A stretch of DNA of 64,000 bases, taken from NCBI RefSeq assembly GCF_000801105.2, contig NC_079512.1:25375848-25439847 (forward strand). Direction: 5' to 3'. The notes under the pieces were generated by a model. It was not told the origin of the DNA, searched no databases, and saw only the letters and a program-made list of their open reading frames with translations. The position numbers and the translations under genes were made by a program. Below, in pieces: positions 1-10,920 of the stretch. Each line of letters opens with the position of its first letter. The first letter of the stretch is position 1. The stretch is from Raphanus sativus (lineage: Eukaryota; Streptophyta; Magnoliopsida; Brassicales; Brassicaceae).

Positions 1-104
1 GAAAAGAAAAAAAAGAGAGTAAATATTAACAAATGGACGTGATGGTAAAAAGATTACAAAGTATATATGATATATTTAAAAAAAAAAGAACAAGAATGAT
101 CTAC

Positions 105-1284
105 CTGCGGGAAGAAAGTAGATTCTTGAAGCCCACGTCTTGTCACCACGCAGTAAGGCATCCCTCGAAGACCCTTTCTTGTCGTCATCATCATCATCAA
201 GATAGGCCCAGATTGTAATATTCTTTTTACTAAACTGCTTTGCCACAAGAGCTGACTTGATAGAGCGGTAGATCTCATCAGGGGTGAAAGAAGGAGGGAA
301 TGGGCAATCCACGGCATCCCAAAAGACGGCTGTCCTACCCCCTCTGACGGTTGGGATACGCTCTGAGCCATGCAATAAAGAGAGAGAGAGGTTAAATACC
401 ATTTTATTTATTTATAATAATATTATTAATCTAAAAAAAAAAAACAATAATGGAATGTGGGGGGGGGACTTACCAGAGAAATCTACAGTCTTGGAGACAT
501 CTTGTTTGATCTTTACAAACCTTTCTTGGTAGTCATCATACTCCTCCGCAAAATGACTATATAATTCTTTGCGTCTAGGCTTTCCTCCACCTAAAAAACG
601 TGAATTCTCAAGTAGAGAGTCTAGACTAAAGATAAACTCTTCACCAGGCGGCGGTGGCTTTACTATAAGAACATTGTGACGCCTCGATTTCAGACACTGC
701 AGAACCCTATTTAGCTCCCTTTCTGGTTTTGCGATAACAAAAAGATTTACAGGTCCTGGTCCGGTCATTGATGCGTAACGAATCATATAGAAAGTCATGG
801 ACGGCACTTTGCAATGTATCGCTGATTCAGACCCACCTATCAAACAGAGAAACAACTCTCAGATTAAAATATATAATTAAAAAAAAAAAAAAACAGAAAA
901 TTAAAGAGAGTGTTGTTGTTGTTGTGAGGAATTATTCACCATTGGGGGATGAGTAGGTGGAGATTACTTCGGCCTCGCATAACTCTCTTTTGTCGTAGTT
1001 GAGTTGCTCAGAATACAGCCACACACTCATAAACCCATCACGAAAGCCCATTATACTAAGAGCTTTTGGAATATCACCCATAATAGCATCAAATTTATCT
1101 ACAGGGATTGGGTAGTCATCTATGTTCCAGAACACCAGTGTCAGCTTAACTACAGAATATAAAAAAAAATAAAAAAACATTTATTTAGCTATAATCGATC
1201 AGATGAAATCTACTGATAAAGAGATGGGAGAGAGAGAGAGATCTTACAGCTCATAAAACCGATGGTATTGTCTTCGCCGCCCAT
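105..1284 (-). CDS. NYN-domain protein, copy A (3' end beyond window edge)
   Basis: First four exons of a two-NYN-domain gene, read right to left: 1248-1284, 940-1149, 474-836 and 105-362, all GT-AG with phase-1 junctions; the fifth exon lies left of base 1. The start is the ATG at 1284, in the same context as the other copies. The visible 289 residues contain a first NYN-like domain opening with VFWNIDDYPIP and a second opening with VFWDAVDCPFPP. NYN domains (PIN-fold, limkain/MARF1 type) are predicted metal-dependent RNases with an Asp after the first beta strand. Here the first domain has Asn (FWN) and the second keeps Asp (FWD). The RNA target is unknown. Exon 4 has a run of Asp residues. 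Copies B, C and D share the exon structure. The family call is strong; activity is inferred. Confidence 0.8.
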
Positions 1285-1640
1285 GGTGTTCTAAGGAGAG
1301 ATGCGATGAGAACTGGAGACCTTCTAGGGTTTAGATCTCGATTTGAATATGTCTTGACGGAGATGAGAGAGCGAGAGAGAGAGGATGCGGCTCGATTAGA
1401 GAGGCGAGACCTCTATCTAATCTATAATATGTCCTTCCTTACGCGGGCATGTTTTTATAGCCCTTGGATCTCAGATAAAAATGGAAAATATCAAAAGGGT
1501 TTTGGGCATATTTTCAACCGTCCGATCTGGTACATTCTTTTCCTATTTCCTGTTTTGGCAAAAAGTTTTGAAATCCAGCCTAATAATGGGCCCTGAAAAG
1601 GGCCTCCTAAAACCCTCTCGAAGTCCCTGCCCGGAAAACA
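1285..1640 (-). promoter_or_regulatory. Promoter and leader of NYN copy A
   Basis: Upstream of the copy A start lie a GA-rich leader and then a TATA element (CTATAAAAAC on the minus strand, around 1452-1461), preceded by a block reading GAGATCYAAGG and, further up, GGACGGTTGAAAATATGCC. The same order recurs upstream of copies B and D, in the ghost promoter near 6.8 kb and, partly, upstream of copy C, so it is the ancestral NYN promoter. Bases 1640-2110, between this promoter and the 3' end of copy B, hold AT-rich spacer with degenerate CGGGTTTG-type repeats and no gene I can see. Confidence 0.55.
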
Positions 1641-2110
1641 TTTGCTTTCGGTCTCAGATTTTTATCAAACTTAGCAGCCCATTAAAGTGGGCCTCGAATT
1701 ATTATTATTACTGGAAAAGTTTCATGTGTTTCAGTTTGGATTCGTTCGGGTTTTCAGACTCATGAATTTTAGCCTCTTTCAAATATCGTAAAAGTTCGAC
1801 CGTTCGGGTTTAGTTACATTTCTGAATTCAGTTTGGACCATCGGTTCCAAAATATGAATTTGTACTTGTTAAACTCGATATACATTTATTCTAATCTATA
1901 CTATTATCCGCGAAGTTTGGACTAATAATGCAAATCATTTGAATCAGCTACAGAGTCAAATTTACTTTGGATTTGTTAGGTCAAGCCTCTGTTCTATATG
2001 CAATTCATCATGATTCATGAATCACTATCTATCTACAACCTGAGTGAATCACGGAATGCAGATCAAAAACGCAAACGCTAAAACTTGGTTATTACAAAAA
2101 GGCACAATCT

Positions 2111-3966
2111 TTAACTTGGTTCTTCTTCTGGTGCCGCCTGGGGTTGATGCTTCTTTTTGGGGAATAGGCTTTTAAGTTTGTACATGCGAGTAAAAGGATC
2201 CCAGCGATACAGGGGAAGGTCGTCAGGTGAATCTTCTTCGACGGCATCGTTTTCCCAGGCAGGGCCTTCCTCTATTAGCAATCTTAGTGGGCGATGGGAC
2301 ATGTCCTCGTCCTCGGTCTGCATCTCTTCGGGCTCTGAATCTTGAGAGCTTTCGCTGGTTTGATCACCAAAAACTTGGGCTTCATGATGATGCATTTGGG
2401 GGGTGGGTTCGTCGCCAGTATCATCAGTCAACCAGGATGCTCCTTTATTTAGTAGCAATCGCGGCCATTCTGGAGTTTCTGGATTGTTGATGTCCGGAGT
2501 GGGAGTGACTAAGAAAACATCGTAACGCAGTTCATTCAACTTTTGAAGCATGTGGATGTAGTAGGCGTCATCTTTGAACTGATCTCCGAACACGAACAAA
2601 CTTGCTTCATAAGAACTGGTGAACCTTTGAGAGTCCCTTACCCATAGATAAATGTCATTTAACATTCTGATACGTCTCGAGGCTTTATCCCCTGGAAAAG
2701 GTAAAAAAAAAATAAAAAAATATTAACAATGGTAAAGATTACAAAGTATGCTTATATAAAGAAAGAAAAAGAGTGATCTACCTGCGGGAAGAAAGTAGAT
2801 TCTGGAGGCCCACGTCTTGTCACCACGCAGTAAGGAATCCCTCGAAGACACTATCTTGTCATCAGCATCATCAAGATAGGCCCAGATTGCAATATTCTTT
2901 TTACTAAACTGCTTTGCCACAAGAGCTGACTTGATAGAGCGGTAGATCTCATCAGGGGTGAAAGAAGGAGGGAATGGGCAATCCACGGCATCCCAGAAGA
3001 CGACTGTCCTAAACCCTTTGACGGTTGGGATACGCTCTGAGCCATGCAATAAATATAGAGACAGAGAGGTTAAATAACATTTTATAATAATAATAAATAT
3101 TAATCTAAAAAAACAAACAAAACAATAAGGGAATGGGACTTACCAGAGAAATCTACCTTCTTGGAGACATCTTCTTTGATCCTTACATACCTTTCTTCCG
3201 ACACATCATACTCCTCCACATAATGAGTATATAAAGGTTCGAATCTAGGCTTTCCTCCACCTAAAAGCCGGGCATTCTCAACTAGAGAGTCAACACTAAA
3301 GCGAAATTCTTCAGGCTTCTTAACTACAAGAACATTGTGTCGCCTAGACTTGAGACACTGCACAACTCTATCTAACTCCCTTTCTGGTTTTGCGATAACC
3401 AAAAAGTTGACCGGTCCTGGACCAGTTTGTGAAGCCAAAGTAATCATATACAAAGTCATGGCCGGCACTTTGTAAACTGAATAAGATGTACCTATCAAAC
3501 AGAGAAACAACTCTCAGATTAAAATATATATATAATAAAAAAAAAAAAAAAAGAAAACAGAGCAAATTAAAGAGAGTGTTGTTGTTGTGAGGAATTCACC
3601 GTTGGGGGTTAAGTATTCGTTGATTACTTGGGCCTCGCACAACTCTCTTTTGTCGTAGTTGATTTGCTTAGAATACAGCCACACACTCATAAACCCACCA
3701 AGAAAGCCCATTACATCAAGAGCTTTTGAGATATCACCAAAAATAGGATCAAGATTATTGGTAGCATCTAAGGGGATTGGGTAGTCATCTATGTTCCAGA
3801 ACACCAGTGTCTCCTTCACTACGGGGAAACAAAAAAATAAAAAAAAATAAGAACCATTAATTTAGCTATAATCGATCAGATGAAATCTAACAAACAATTT
3901 CTGATAAGAGATGGGAGAAGAGATCTTACATGACTCAAAACCGATAGTATCGTCTTCAGAGCCCAT
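2111..3966 (-). CDS. NYN-domain protein, copy B (complete)
   Basis: Complete five-exon gene: 3930-3966, 3600-3818, 3144-3491, 2782-3036 and 2111-2691, all junctions GT-AG and phase 1, giving 479 residues. The first NYN-like domain begins VFWNIDDYPIP, with Asn where the family has a catalytic Asp. The second begins VFWDAVDCPFPP with the Asp kept. The last exon is much longer than in copies C and D. It adds an acidic Glu/Asp/Ser-rich region with a short His run and a lysine-rich end (FPKKKHQ), probably disordered. The reading frame is open throughout, so the gene looks functional. It is the tandem partner of copy A, about 0.8 kb away, and carries an E2F-site transposon upstream. Predicted RNA-binding or RNA-cleaving protein; substrate unknown. 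Confidence 0.85.
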
Positions 3967-4299
3967 GGTGTTCTACGGAGATGGCTGGCGATGAGAATTG
4001 AAGACCTTCTAGGGTTGAATGTGTCTTCACGGAGATGAGAGAGAGGATGCGGCTCGATGAGAGAAACCTATCTAATCTAATAATGCCTTTACGCGCGGGC
4101 ATGTTTTTATCCTTTGGATCTCAAATAAAAAAAATGGAAAAATATTAAAGGGTTTATTTTCATCCGTCCGATCTATTTATCAAAAAATGGAGAAACAAAA
4201 ATATCTAAGCATTCTTTTCCTTTTTCCTTTTTTTTTTTTGGCGAAAAGTTTTGAAATCCCCCGCCCAACCATAACTCTTGAGAGAATTTATCAAGCTTA
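3967..4299 (-). promoter_or_regulatory. Promoter of NYN copy B
   Basis: Homologous to the copy A promoter: GA-rich leader, a GATAAAAAC box near 4100-4112 in place of CTATAAAAAC, and the conserved GAGATCCAAAGG block just upstream. The homology stops at about 4300, where a transposon begins, and resumes at about 5800 with sequence matching the upstream flank of copy A (AAGGGCCTCCTAAAACCC). The insertion therefore sits about 330 bp upstream of the start codon. Confidence 0.5.
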
Positions 4300-5800
4300 G
4301 GGGCTCTTTGTTTCTCCATCTATTTATCTCCATTCAAATGATCCATTTGTAGAGTCTATTCACATGATCCATTCAGATTTTATTAGATGTTTGTTTGTTC
4401 ATCCAAGTGATTCATCTAAATGAATCATTTAAATGGATCTTACGTTTGTTTGTCCATCCAAATGATTCATTTAGATGAATTATCTAAACAAATTACTAAA
4501 ATACCTTTTTTGATTTAACCCTATAATTTGATATTAATTTCAACTATATTAATTTTCATTATTTAATCTATTATATTTAGAACAGAATTATTTTAAAATT
4601 AGCATTTTGGTGGGAAACCGTGATTTGCGGTTTTGGGTTTTGACTAGAAACCGCGTTTTTGTTGTTTTGGTGGGAAACCACATTTTTTGTTGTTTTGGCG
4701 GAAAATCACGTTTTTTACGAAAAACCGTAATTTTGTGGTTTTGGCGGAAAACCGCATTTTGCGGTTTTGGTGGGAAAATGTGTGTTTTGCGGTTTTGGCG
4801 GGAAAAAACGTTTTTGCGGTTTTGGCGGGAAACCGTGTATTTGCGGTTTTGGCGGGAAACCGTGTTTTTTTGCTGTTTTGGCGGGAAACCGCGTTTATGC
4901 GGTTTTGGCGGGAAATCGCGTTTTGCGGTTTTAGCGGAAAATGCGTTTTTCACGATTTTGGCGGGAAAATGCATTTTTGCGGTTTTGGCGGGAAATCGCG
5001 TTTTTGCGGAAAACCACATTTTTGCGATTTTGCGGAAAACAACATTTGCAGTTTTGGCGGGAAAACGCGTTTTTGCGGAAAACCACATTTTTGCGGTTTT
5101 GGCGGGAAATCGTGTTTTGCGGTTTTGGCGGAAAACATGTTTTTGCGGTTTTGGCGGAAAACATGTTTTTGCGGTTTTGGCGGGAAAACGTATTTTACGG
5201 TTTTGGCGGAAAACCACATTTTGTGGTTTTGGCAGAAAAACGTGTTTTGCGGTTTTGGCGAGAAATTGCGTTTTTGCAATTTTGGCGGGAAAACGAGATT
5301 TTTCGGTTTTGGCGGGAAACCAAGATTTTGTGGTTTTGGTGGGAAAATGCGTTTTTGTGTTTTTGGCGGGAAACGAGATTTTTCGGTTCTGGCGGGAAAA
5401 TACATTTTTGGCGGGAAAATGATTTTTTGGCGGAAAACATGTTTTTGCGAGAAAACGAGATTTTTCAGTTTTGACGGAAAAATGAATTTTTCGGTTTTGA
5501 CGGAAAAAATATTTTTGTGATTTTGTCAATTTTTACGTGGGACAAAATGATATTATATTTAGGTTAATAATTTGTGAATTATATTAGGGGCATAATAGAC
5601 ATTATACTATTTTGAATGAACCATCTCCATTCAAATGATCCAAATTGGTTCATTTGAATGGACTTTAAAATTAAACTTAGATTTTCAAAAGTCATCCGAA
5701 TGATCTATCTGAATGAATTGTATTTTTAGTGTCTAAACAAACAAAACTCTCATCTTCATCCAAATGGCTCATCCAGATGGAGAAACAAACAGGACTTTTG
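4300..5800. mobile_element. TIR transposon (MITE-like) carrying an E2F-site array
   Basis: Imperfect terminal inverted repeats bound this ~1.5 kb element. The left end (CTCTTTGTTTCTCCATCT) is mirrored on the right by AGATGGAGAAACAAACAGG, and both arms continue with CCATTCAAATGATCC-type subterminal repeats. It has no transposase coding. The flanking DNA is continuous with the upstream region of NYN copy A, so this is an insertion. The target-site duplication is not clear, so the superfamily (hAT or Harbinger type) is undecided. The centre is the minisatellite listed separately. Confidence 0.7.
4605..5525. repeat. Minisatellite of E2F consensus sites
   Basis: About 35 degenerate tandem units of roughly 20-28 bp, consensus GCGGTTTTGGCGGGAAA plus a short CGYGTTTTT spacer. 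The core TTTGGCGGGAAA is the full palindromic E2F binding consensus. By eye I count about 14 exact copies between about 4793 and 5420, plus many one-mismatch versions such as TTTTGGCGGAAAA and TTTTGGTGGGAAA. The long open frames on both strands come from the repeat period and are not genes. Amplification of E2F sites by transposons is known in Brassica. Confidence 0.85.
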
Positions 5801-6191
5801 TGGCCTAAATGGACCATGTAAAGGGCCTCCTAAAACCCTTTCTTACAAGTTTCGAAATTATTAGCCCAATTAAGTGGGCCTCAAATTATTATTACTGGTC
5901 AATCGGATTCTCAAGAATTTTTTACGGGTTCGAATTCATGAATTTTAAATCCATTTAAATATTATAAAAATTCGTGCCTGCTTCTGTTCAGGTTTAGTTA
6001 CATTTCCAAAATCATCCAAAATAGCTTCGATTTCGGATATTAATCGCTTTATCAGTTCCAAAAATATTAATTTGTAACAACTTTTTTGATTTTTTTTTTT
6101 GGTTGGCTTCCTCAAACCATATTAACAACGATACCTAATATATAACATCAAATATGAGCATGACAAACAAAAGCGTTGTACGACCAAAAAA
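5801..6191. other. Duplicated NYN-upstream spacer
   Basis: Sequence after the transposon matches the spacer upstream of copy A (AAGGGCCTCCTAAAACCC, then AGTGGGCCTC and CGGGTTTAGTTACATTTC). It belongs to the NYN tandem duplication unit. No coding sequence seen. Confidence 0.5.
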
Positions 6192-6203
6192 ACATACATA
6201 CCT

Positions 6204-6714
6204 TTTTTTTTTTTTTTGTAACCACATTTTATTAACTTATATCGTAAAAGGAAAATACAAGAAATCAATCAACCAACAAGGAGGAATAGGAAAATATAAA
6301 GAAGAACAATCCATTGTAACACCATACTTCGCCAAAGCATCAGCCGCTTGGTTCCGTTCCCGATTCACATATTCCAGTGAGCTTTCCGGTAAAAGTTGCA
6401 TCCAATGTCTTATATCACAGAGAAGATTCCCCAGAACCACATGATCCTTCACTTGATTGATTATTAAAACTAATTCCTGATTATCACTCTCAAACCAAAC
6501 TTTCCTCCAGCCACGAATCCAGATTTGTTGAAGTGCATAAAGGAAGCTTAAAGCTTCACCTTCTAACGATGTGCTCTTTCTTGATATCTTCACACTGCCT
6601 GCACCCACACACTCTCCTCTATCATTTCGTAAAATCCATCCAAGTCCTCCCGACTCAGTTGCAGAATTAGAGCTATAGTCAAAGTTACACTTTAACCAAT
6701 CAGACGGTGGACAT
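6204..6714 (-). mobile_element. 5'-truncated LINE fragment encoding an RNase H domain
   Basis: A minus-strand open frame (start at about 6722) encodes a plant-LINE RNase H-like domain with all four acidic residues: Asp in CNFDYSS, Glu in SLEGEALSF, Asp in FESDNQELV and Asp in QAADALAKY. A T-run at 6203-6217 is the poly(A) tail. The insertion is flanked by a 12 bp direct repeat, ACATACATACCT, at 6192-6203 and 6715-6726, which is a target-site duplication. The element is only the last ~510 bp of a LINE. The first few residues of the open frame come from flanking DNA, so it is not an independent gene. Confidence 0.85.
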
Positions 6715-6726
6715 ACATACATACCT

Positions 6727-7010
6727 ATATTGTAGTACGTAAACTAACTAACATTAACATACTACGGAAGGATGCTGAGAGAAGCTGTGGCGACTCGCTC
6801 GCTCGCTCGAGAGGAGAGATATCTATAATCCTTTACGGATGAGAGAGGGCCTGTTTATATATAGCCCTTGGATCTCAAATGAAAAAAAAAAAAAATAGTT
6901 TTGAAATATTTTCAAACCGTCCGATCTGGTGCATTCTTTCCTTTTTCCTTTTTTTTCCTTCTGGAAACATGCATTCGGTCTCCGATTCTTATTTGGGGTG
7001 TAACTAGAAA
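6727..7010 (-). pseudogene. Ghost promoter of a third minus-strand NYN copy
   Basis: On the minus strand this stretch repeats the NYN promoter: a TATA-like CTATATATAAAC near 6854-6866, the GATCCAAGGGC block, then TTTGAAATATTTTCAAACCG and CCGTCCGATCTGGTGCATTC, matching the copy A promoter at about 1450-1545. Downstream, where an ATG and exons should be, there is only CTCGCTCG-rich leader and then the LINE and spacer. The coding region of this copy is gone. Confidence 0.6.
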
Positions 7011-7318
7011 TCATTTACAGGAATATTATGAATTAATGGAATGAAATTAAATGGAATGAAGAGGAATGGAATAGAAATAAAATACATTTATTAATTAAAC
7101 TAAAAATAAAATTATGCATTCCATTCATTCTATTTGTTCCGTACCTTTTACGTTGCTGAATGATTTTACAAAGAAATTATTTGCTTTCCATTGATTCTAA
7201 AAAAGTTTTAGGAATGCTTTATGAATGAACTTTTTTGTAACTGGTGTATTTTTCAAAGAATTGAATGGAATGGTTCATTCCATACATTCATATTCCAAAG
7301 TTCTTTCATCCAGTTACA
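6999..7318. mobile_element. Small MITE with GGAATG-rich termini
   Basis: About 320 bp with imperfect inverted ends: TGTAACTAGAAATCATT on the left against a right end that reads TGTAACTGGATGAAAG on the opposite strand. Both are followed by GGAATATNATGAAT and repeated GGAATGGAAT motifs. No coding sequence. Target-site duplication not resolved. Confidence 0.5.
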
Positions 7319-9035
7319 GCCTTGGTCTTTCAGGTGATGAATGGTTTTTCAGGTGATGAATGGTTGAAAGTGAAACTTGAGGAAGGGGTTTTAAGAGGAT
7401 ACATGTTGTTGAAAGACATATCTCCTTCCATGATACCGATACCTATGTATAAGTAAATAAGGAGATAGGGAAAAAAATTTACCTTTTCAATATTACTAAT
7501 TTCTGATAATCTTGTCTTTACATTTTTAATTTAACTATATATTCTGATAATCTTATTCATTGTTTGTGGTAGGTAATGTGGTCTAGCTAGCTTCTTTTGC
7601 TAGGCCAGTGGTAGTGCCGTTTGACTACATGCTATATATCCGCCAATCTTACCAAAGACAGATTTCAATTCTTGTCACATTTGCTTATTTTGAACAAAAA
7701 AAAGAAGTTTATGCTTATCTTTTTAGGATTGATGTTTGGATTGTGGCAATACAGTTTGGTTACAAGATTATCAGAATCAGATTTCTTATGTTGTTGTTTC
7801 TTCAGGCAATGATGATGCTTTACTAGTTAACTTTGATATAGCTTTTAACTTTGATATACAATATCCAAACGACAAATAACAAAATAATTAGTTGTACTTA
7901 GAAAGTTTTATCAGGCTAACAACACTTTAAATCATATGTTGTTATGAATTATTAGACAACTAATATTATGTTTAACCGAATATGTGAAATTGTTAACATG
8001 TTAACATATCTAGTAAGTTATAAAAATGTTTTTCAAATTTGTACCATCTTCTAATGACAACTAATAAAATAATTAGATCTACTTAAAAAATTTATCCAGC
8101 TAACGGTATTTTAAATCATATGTTAATGCAAACTAATTTGAAGCTAATATGTTTAGCCGAGCATGCGAAAATTTTAACTCAAATCAAATTCAAGTAGCTA
8201 GCCTAGCAAAACTGTTTATGAGTGAAAGAGATCAATTTAGACATCAATACCATCGATGTTGATGATCCTTTGCCGTTAACCATCACATGATCTTGTTGAA
8301 GTTTGTAGTAGTGAATGGTCAGATGTGGGGTTTTTTCATGCTCTGTGTGTAGATTTGTAGATGAAAAAGAATCATAGGAAAAATGGAGGAAAAAAATGAT
8401 TAAGAAGGAGAGAGATAGGAACAAATTATCAAGGTAATTTTTATATTTTCGTAGAGAAGATGGCTACTTACATATATATATATATGTACATATTTATATT
8501 ACATTATACTATTTTCGTTTCCGAAAATAAGGTTTTCTAGATTTTATTCTTGTTCCACAAAGATATATCTATTTATATAAAGTTCACTTTACCCTCTCCA
8601 GAGCCCTCCACGTCATAAACTCGAGGTAGGAGACAGCAACACGTGTCTAGATAACCAAAGTTCTGCGTTTCATTTATTCCTTTTGATATTTCGTTTGGGT
8701 TTTGGGTTACACGGATTTTAAAATGGAGCTATGAAAAGCCCAACTTGATAATAGGTTAAATCACTCAAAACGCGTCGTTTCTTTTTTCAATGGTTCGACA
8801 TTGTTTTCTCCGGCGATGTAGTCTCCAACACGAGGGTTTCGATTCATCTTCTTCCCCCCGACCCTTGTTTTTACCAGTTACGCATTCATCTTCTTAAAGT
8901 CTTGATTCCATCATCCCTGATCTTCATAAACAGAGTCTTTCACAAACCAAATTTTTTTTTGAAAGTTCAGTTGTTCAATTCAACTTAAGATATTCTTTTT
9001 TCTAAAGTTTTCAGTTCAATTGTGGTTTAAGAGAT
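7319..9035. other. Intergenic stretch, no recognised gene
   Basis: AT-rich spacer with two diverged copies of a short repeat (TTAAATCATATGTT near 7928 and 8110). A 73-codon minus-strand frame at 8203-8424 starts with a hydrophobic, signal-like segment but matches no peptide family I know. An ACACGTGTC G-box lies at about 8640. The last ~250 bp look like the leader of the homeobox pseudogene that follows. Confidence 0.4.
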
Positions 9036-10056
9036 ATGTTTAAATGTTCTCTTGGAGTATATATATGTTTGAAAAAGGTTAGTGGAGGAGACGGTGGTGG
9101 TGGTAGCCAACAGCATGACGGCACTGAAACTGATAGGAAGAAGAAACGTTACCATCGTCACACCTCTCAACAAATTCAACGACTTGAATCGTATTTTCTA
9201 CTCCCTCTCTCTCTCTCTCTCTCTTTTTTTTTGGATTCAGACACTCTTATAATGGGTTGAATCTATTGCAGGAGTTTCAAAGAGTGTCCTCATCCAGATG
9301 ATAAGCAGAGGAACCAACTTAGCAGAGAATTGGGTTTGGCTCCAAGACGAATCAAGTTCTGGTTCCAGAACAGAATAACTCAGCTTAAGGTTGTGTCTTA
9401 ATCTCTCTCGCTTTGTGTTTAAAATTTTGTCTGAATAAGATTTGTTGATACTGTTTCTGTATTGTTTCTGTAGACGCAACATGAGAGAGCAGATAACAAT
9501 GCACTAAAGGCAGAGAACTACAAGATTCGATGTGAGAACATAGCCATTAGAGAAGCACTCAAGCACGCTATATGCCCTAACTGTGGATGTCCTCCCGTTA
9601 CTGAAGATCCTTACTTCAATGAGCATAAGCTCCGGATCGAGAATGCACATCTTAGAGACAAGGTTTGTTTATTGATTATGGTTTAATCATTCAATCCCCC
9701 TCCTCTTTTCTAAATCCGATCTTTATTGCACAGCTTGAAAGAATGTCAACGTTGCATCAAAGTACATGGGAAGACCAATGTCCATGACTGGTCCTTCACT
9801 GTTGGATCTGTCCATGACTGGTCCTTCACTGGATTTTGATCTTCTTCCACGGAGTTCTATGCATTCTCAGCCTAATAACCTGGCTACTATATCAGACATG
9901 GACAAGCCTCTTATGAACGACATTGCTTTGACTGTGATGGAAGAATTGCTTAGGCTCCAAGCAATATTGGAGGGGATATTTGTCTTAAACACTCATCATG
10001 AGAGATGCTTTGGGATGATGGTATACTCGAAATTGTCTTTAGACCAGAAGTGTTGA
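9036..10056 (+). pseudogene. HDG11-like HD-ZIP IV homeobox pseudogene, START domain missing
   Basis: Exons read clearly as the N-terminal half of an HD-ZIP class IV factor, closest in memory to Arabidopsis HDG11: up to 9190, then 9272-9389, 9474-9662 and from 9734, with GT-AG introns. Recognisable parts are [47 protein letters not shown], the leucine-zipper/loop region with AICPNCGCPP, and SDMDKP followed by ALTVMEELLRL. The homeodomain recognition helix has RRTQLK changed to RITQLK. A one-base deletion at about 9751 shifts the frame before the KYMGRP motif. A short duplicated block (TCCATGACTGGTCCTTCACT) follows. Homology stops near 9960, and the START and C-terminal regions are absent. It does not belong to the conserved chromosome-5 gene order, so it is probably a transposed partial copy. 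Confidence 0.85.
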
Positions 10057-10814
10057 GTTTTGTTCATTGCTCAAAGGGAAAAGAGAACTACTTCGGAAAT
10101 GTTTTTGGAAGCTTGACTTGATTTGATTGCTTGAACAAATTAGAGATCAAGCAACCTTACACATAACGTCTGAAGGATCGCAAGTTCAATTATGGTGGGA
10201 AAGATATATTCTCCTAACTAAGTAGAGTTAATTTAACATGGTTTGTGCTTCGTTATAAGGAATGTACGGGGCTTCGGCCTAGAATTTCCCATTCTTAAAA
10301 GAAAGATACATATCGTCATGATGTTGTTGTTTTATGCTTCGGCTCTATTGATATATTTGTGTGAGCTTCACCATCTATTACGATCATGAAAAGCAGCAAA
10401 ATTGTGTCTTTAGATTCTCAATGGTGCATGTATAATAATAGTATTTAACTTCAGAAGATACTGTCTCAGATTTTTGAAGAATGATACAATCAGTTTATTG
10501 TTACACGGTTTGAACTTCTCGCACTAATTATATATTTGTCCATCAGGCTCACTTGCAAGAAAATCTCTAATCCCTTTTCTCGCCATTATTTGTTGTATCA
10601 ATGTAAAGATAAAGGTCATGGTTATTTTCATGAGCTTTAAATGAATTCAGTCATGAGAGCTTTTGACCATTAAGTATATGGAATAGATTTACTAGATTTG
10701 CCTCAAGGTTGTTTTGAAAATTAACCTTTAGTTACCCATTTTTTGTTTACAAAACCCATGTTACAATATCATAAATTTCATGCTACAATAGAAAATTAGA
10801 ATCTTTCTTCCTCA
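10057..10814. other. Intergenic, no gene seen
   Basis: Unique-looking AT-rich sequence downstream of the homeobox fragment. I see no coding sequence, repeat or RNA gene in it. Confidence 0.4.
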
Positions 10815-10872
10815 TCTATATATATAAATTATTAAAATATTATAAATATTGAAACTCTTCAAAAAACTTATG

Positions 10873-10920
<48 letters not shown>

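Noticed and set aside
4605..5525. CRISPR-like appearance of short repeats and spacers
   Set aside because: The spacers are degenerate versions of one another, units vary from about 20 to 28 bp, and the context is plant nuclear DNA inside a transposon.
4588..5529. Long open frames on both strands (up to 313 codons) with regular protein repeats
   Set aside because: They arise from the minisatellite period and low stop density; all frames look alike and no promoter or known domain is present.
8203..8424. Candidate secreted peptide gene
   Set aside because: Signal-like N-terminus only; no conserved peptide motif, no homologue I recognise, and AT-rich context.
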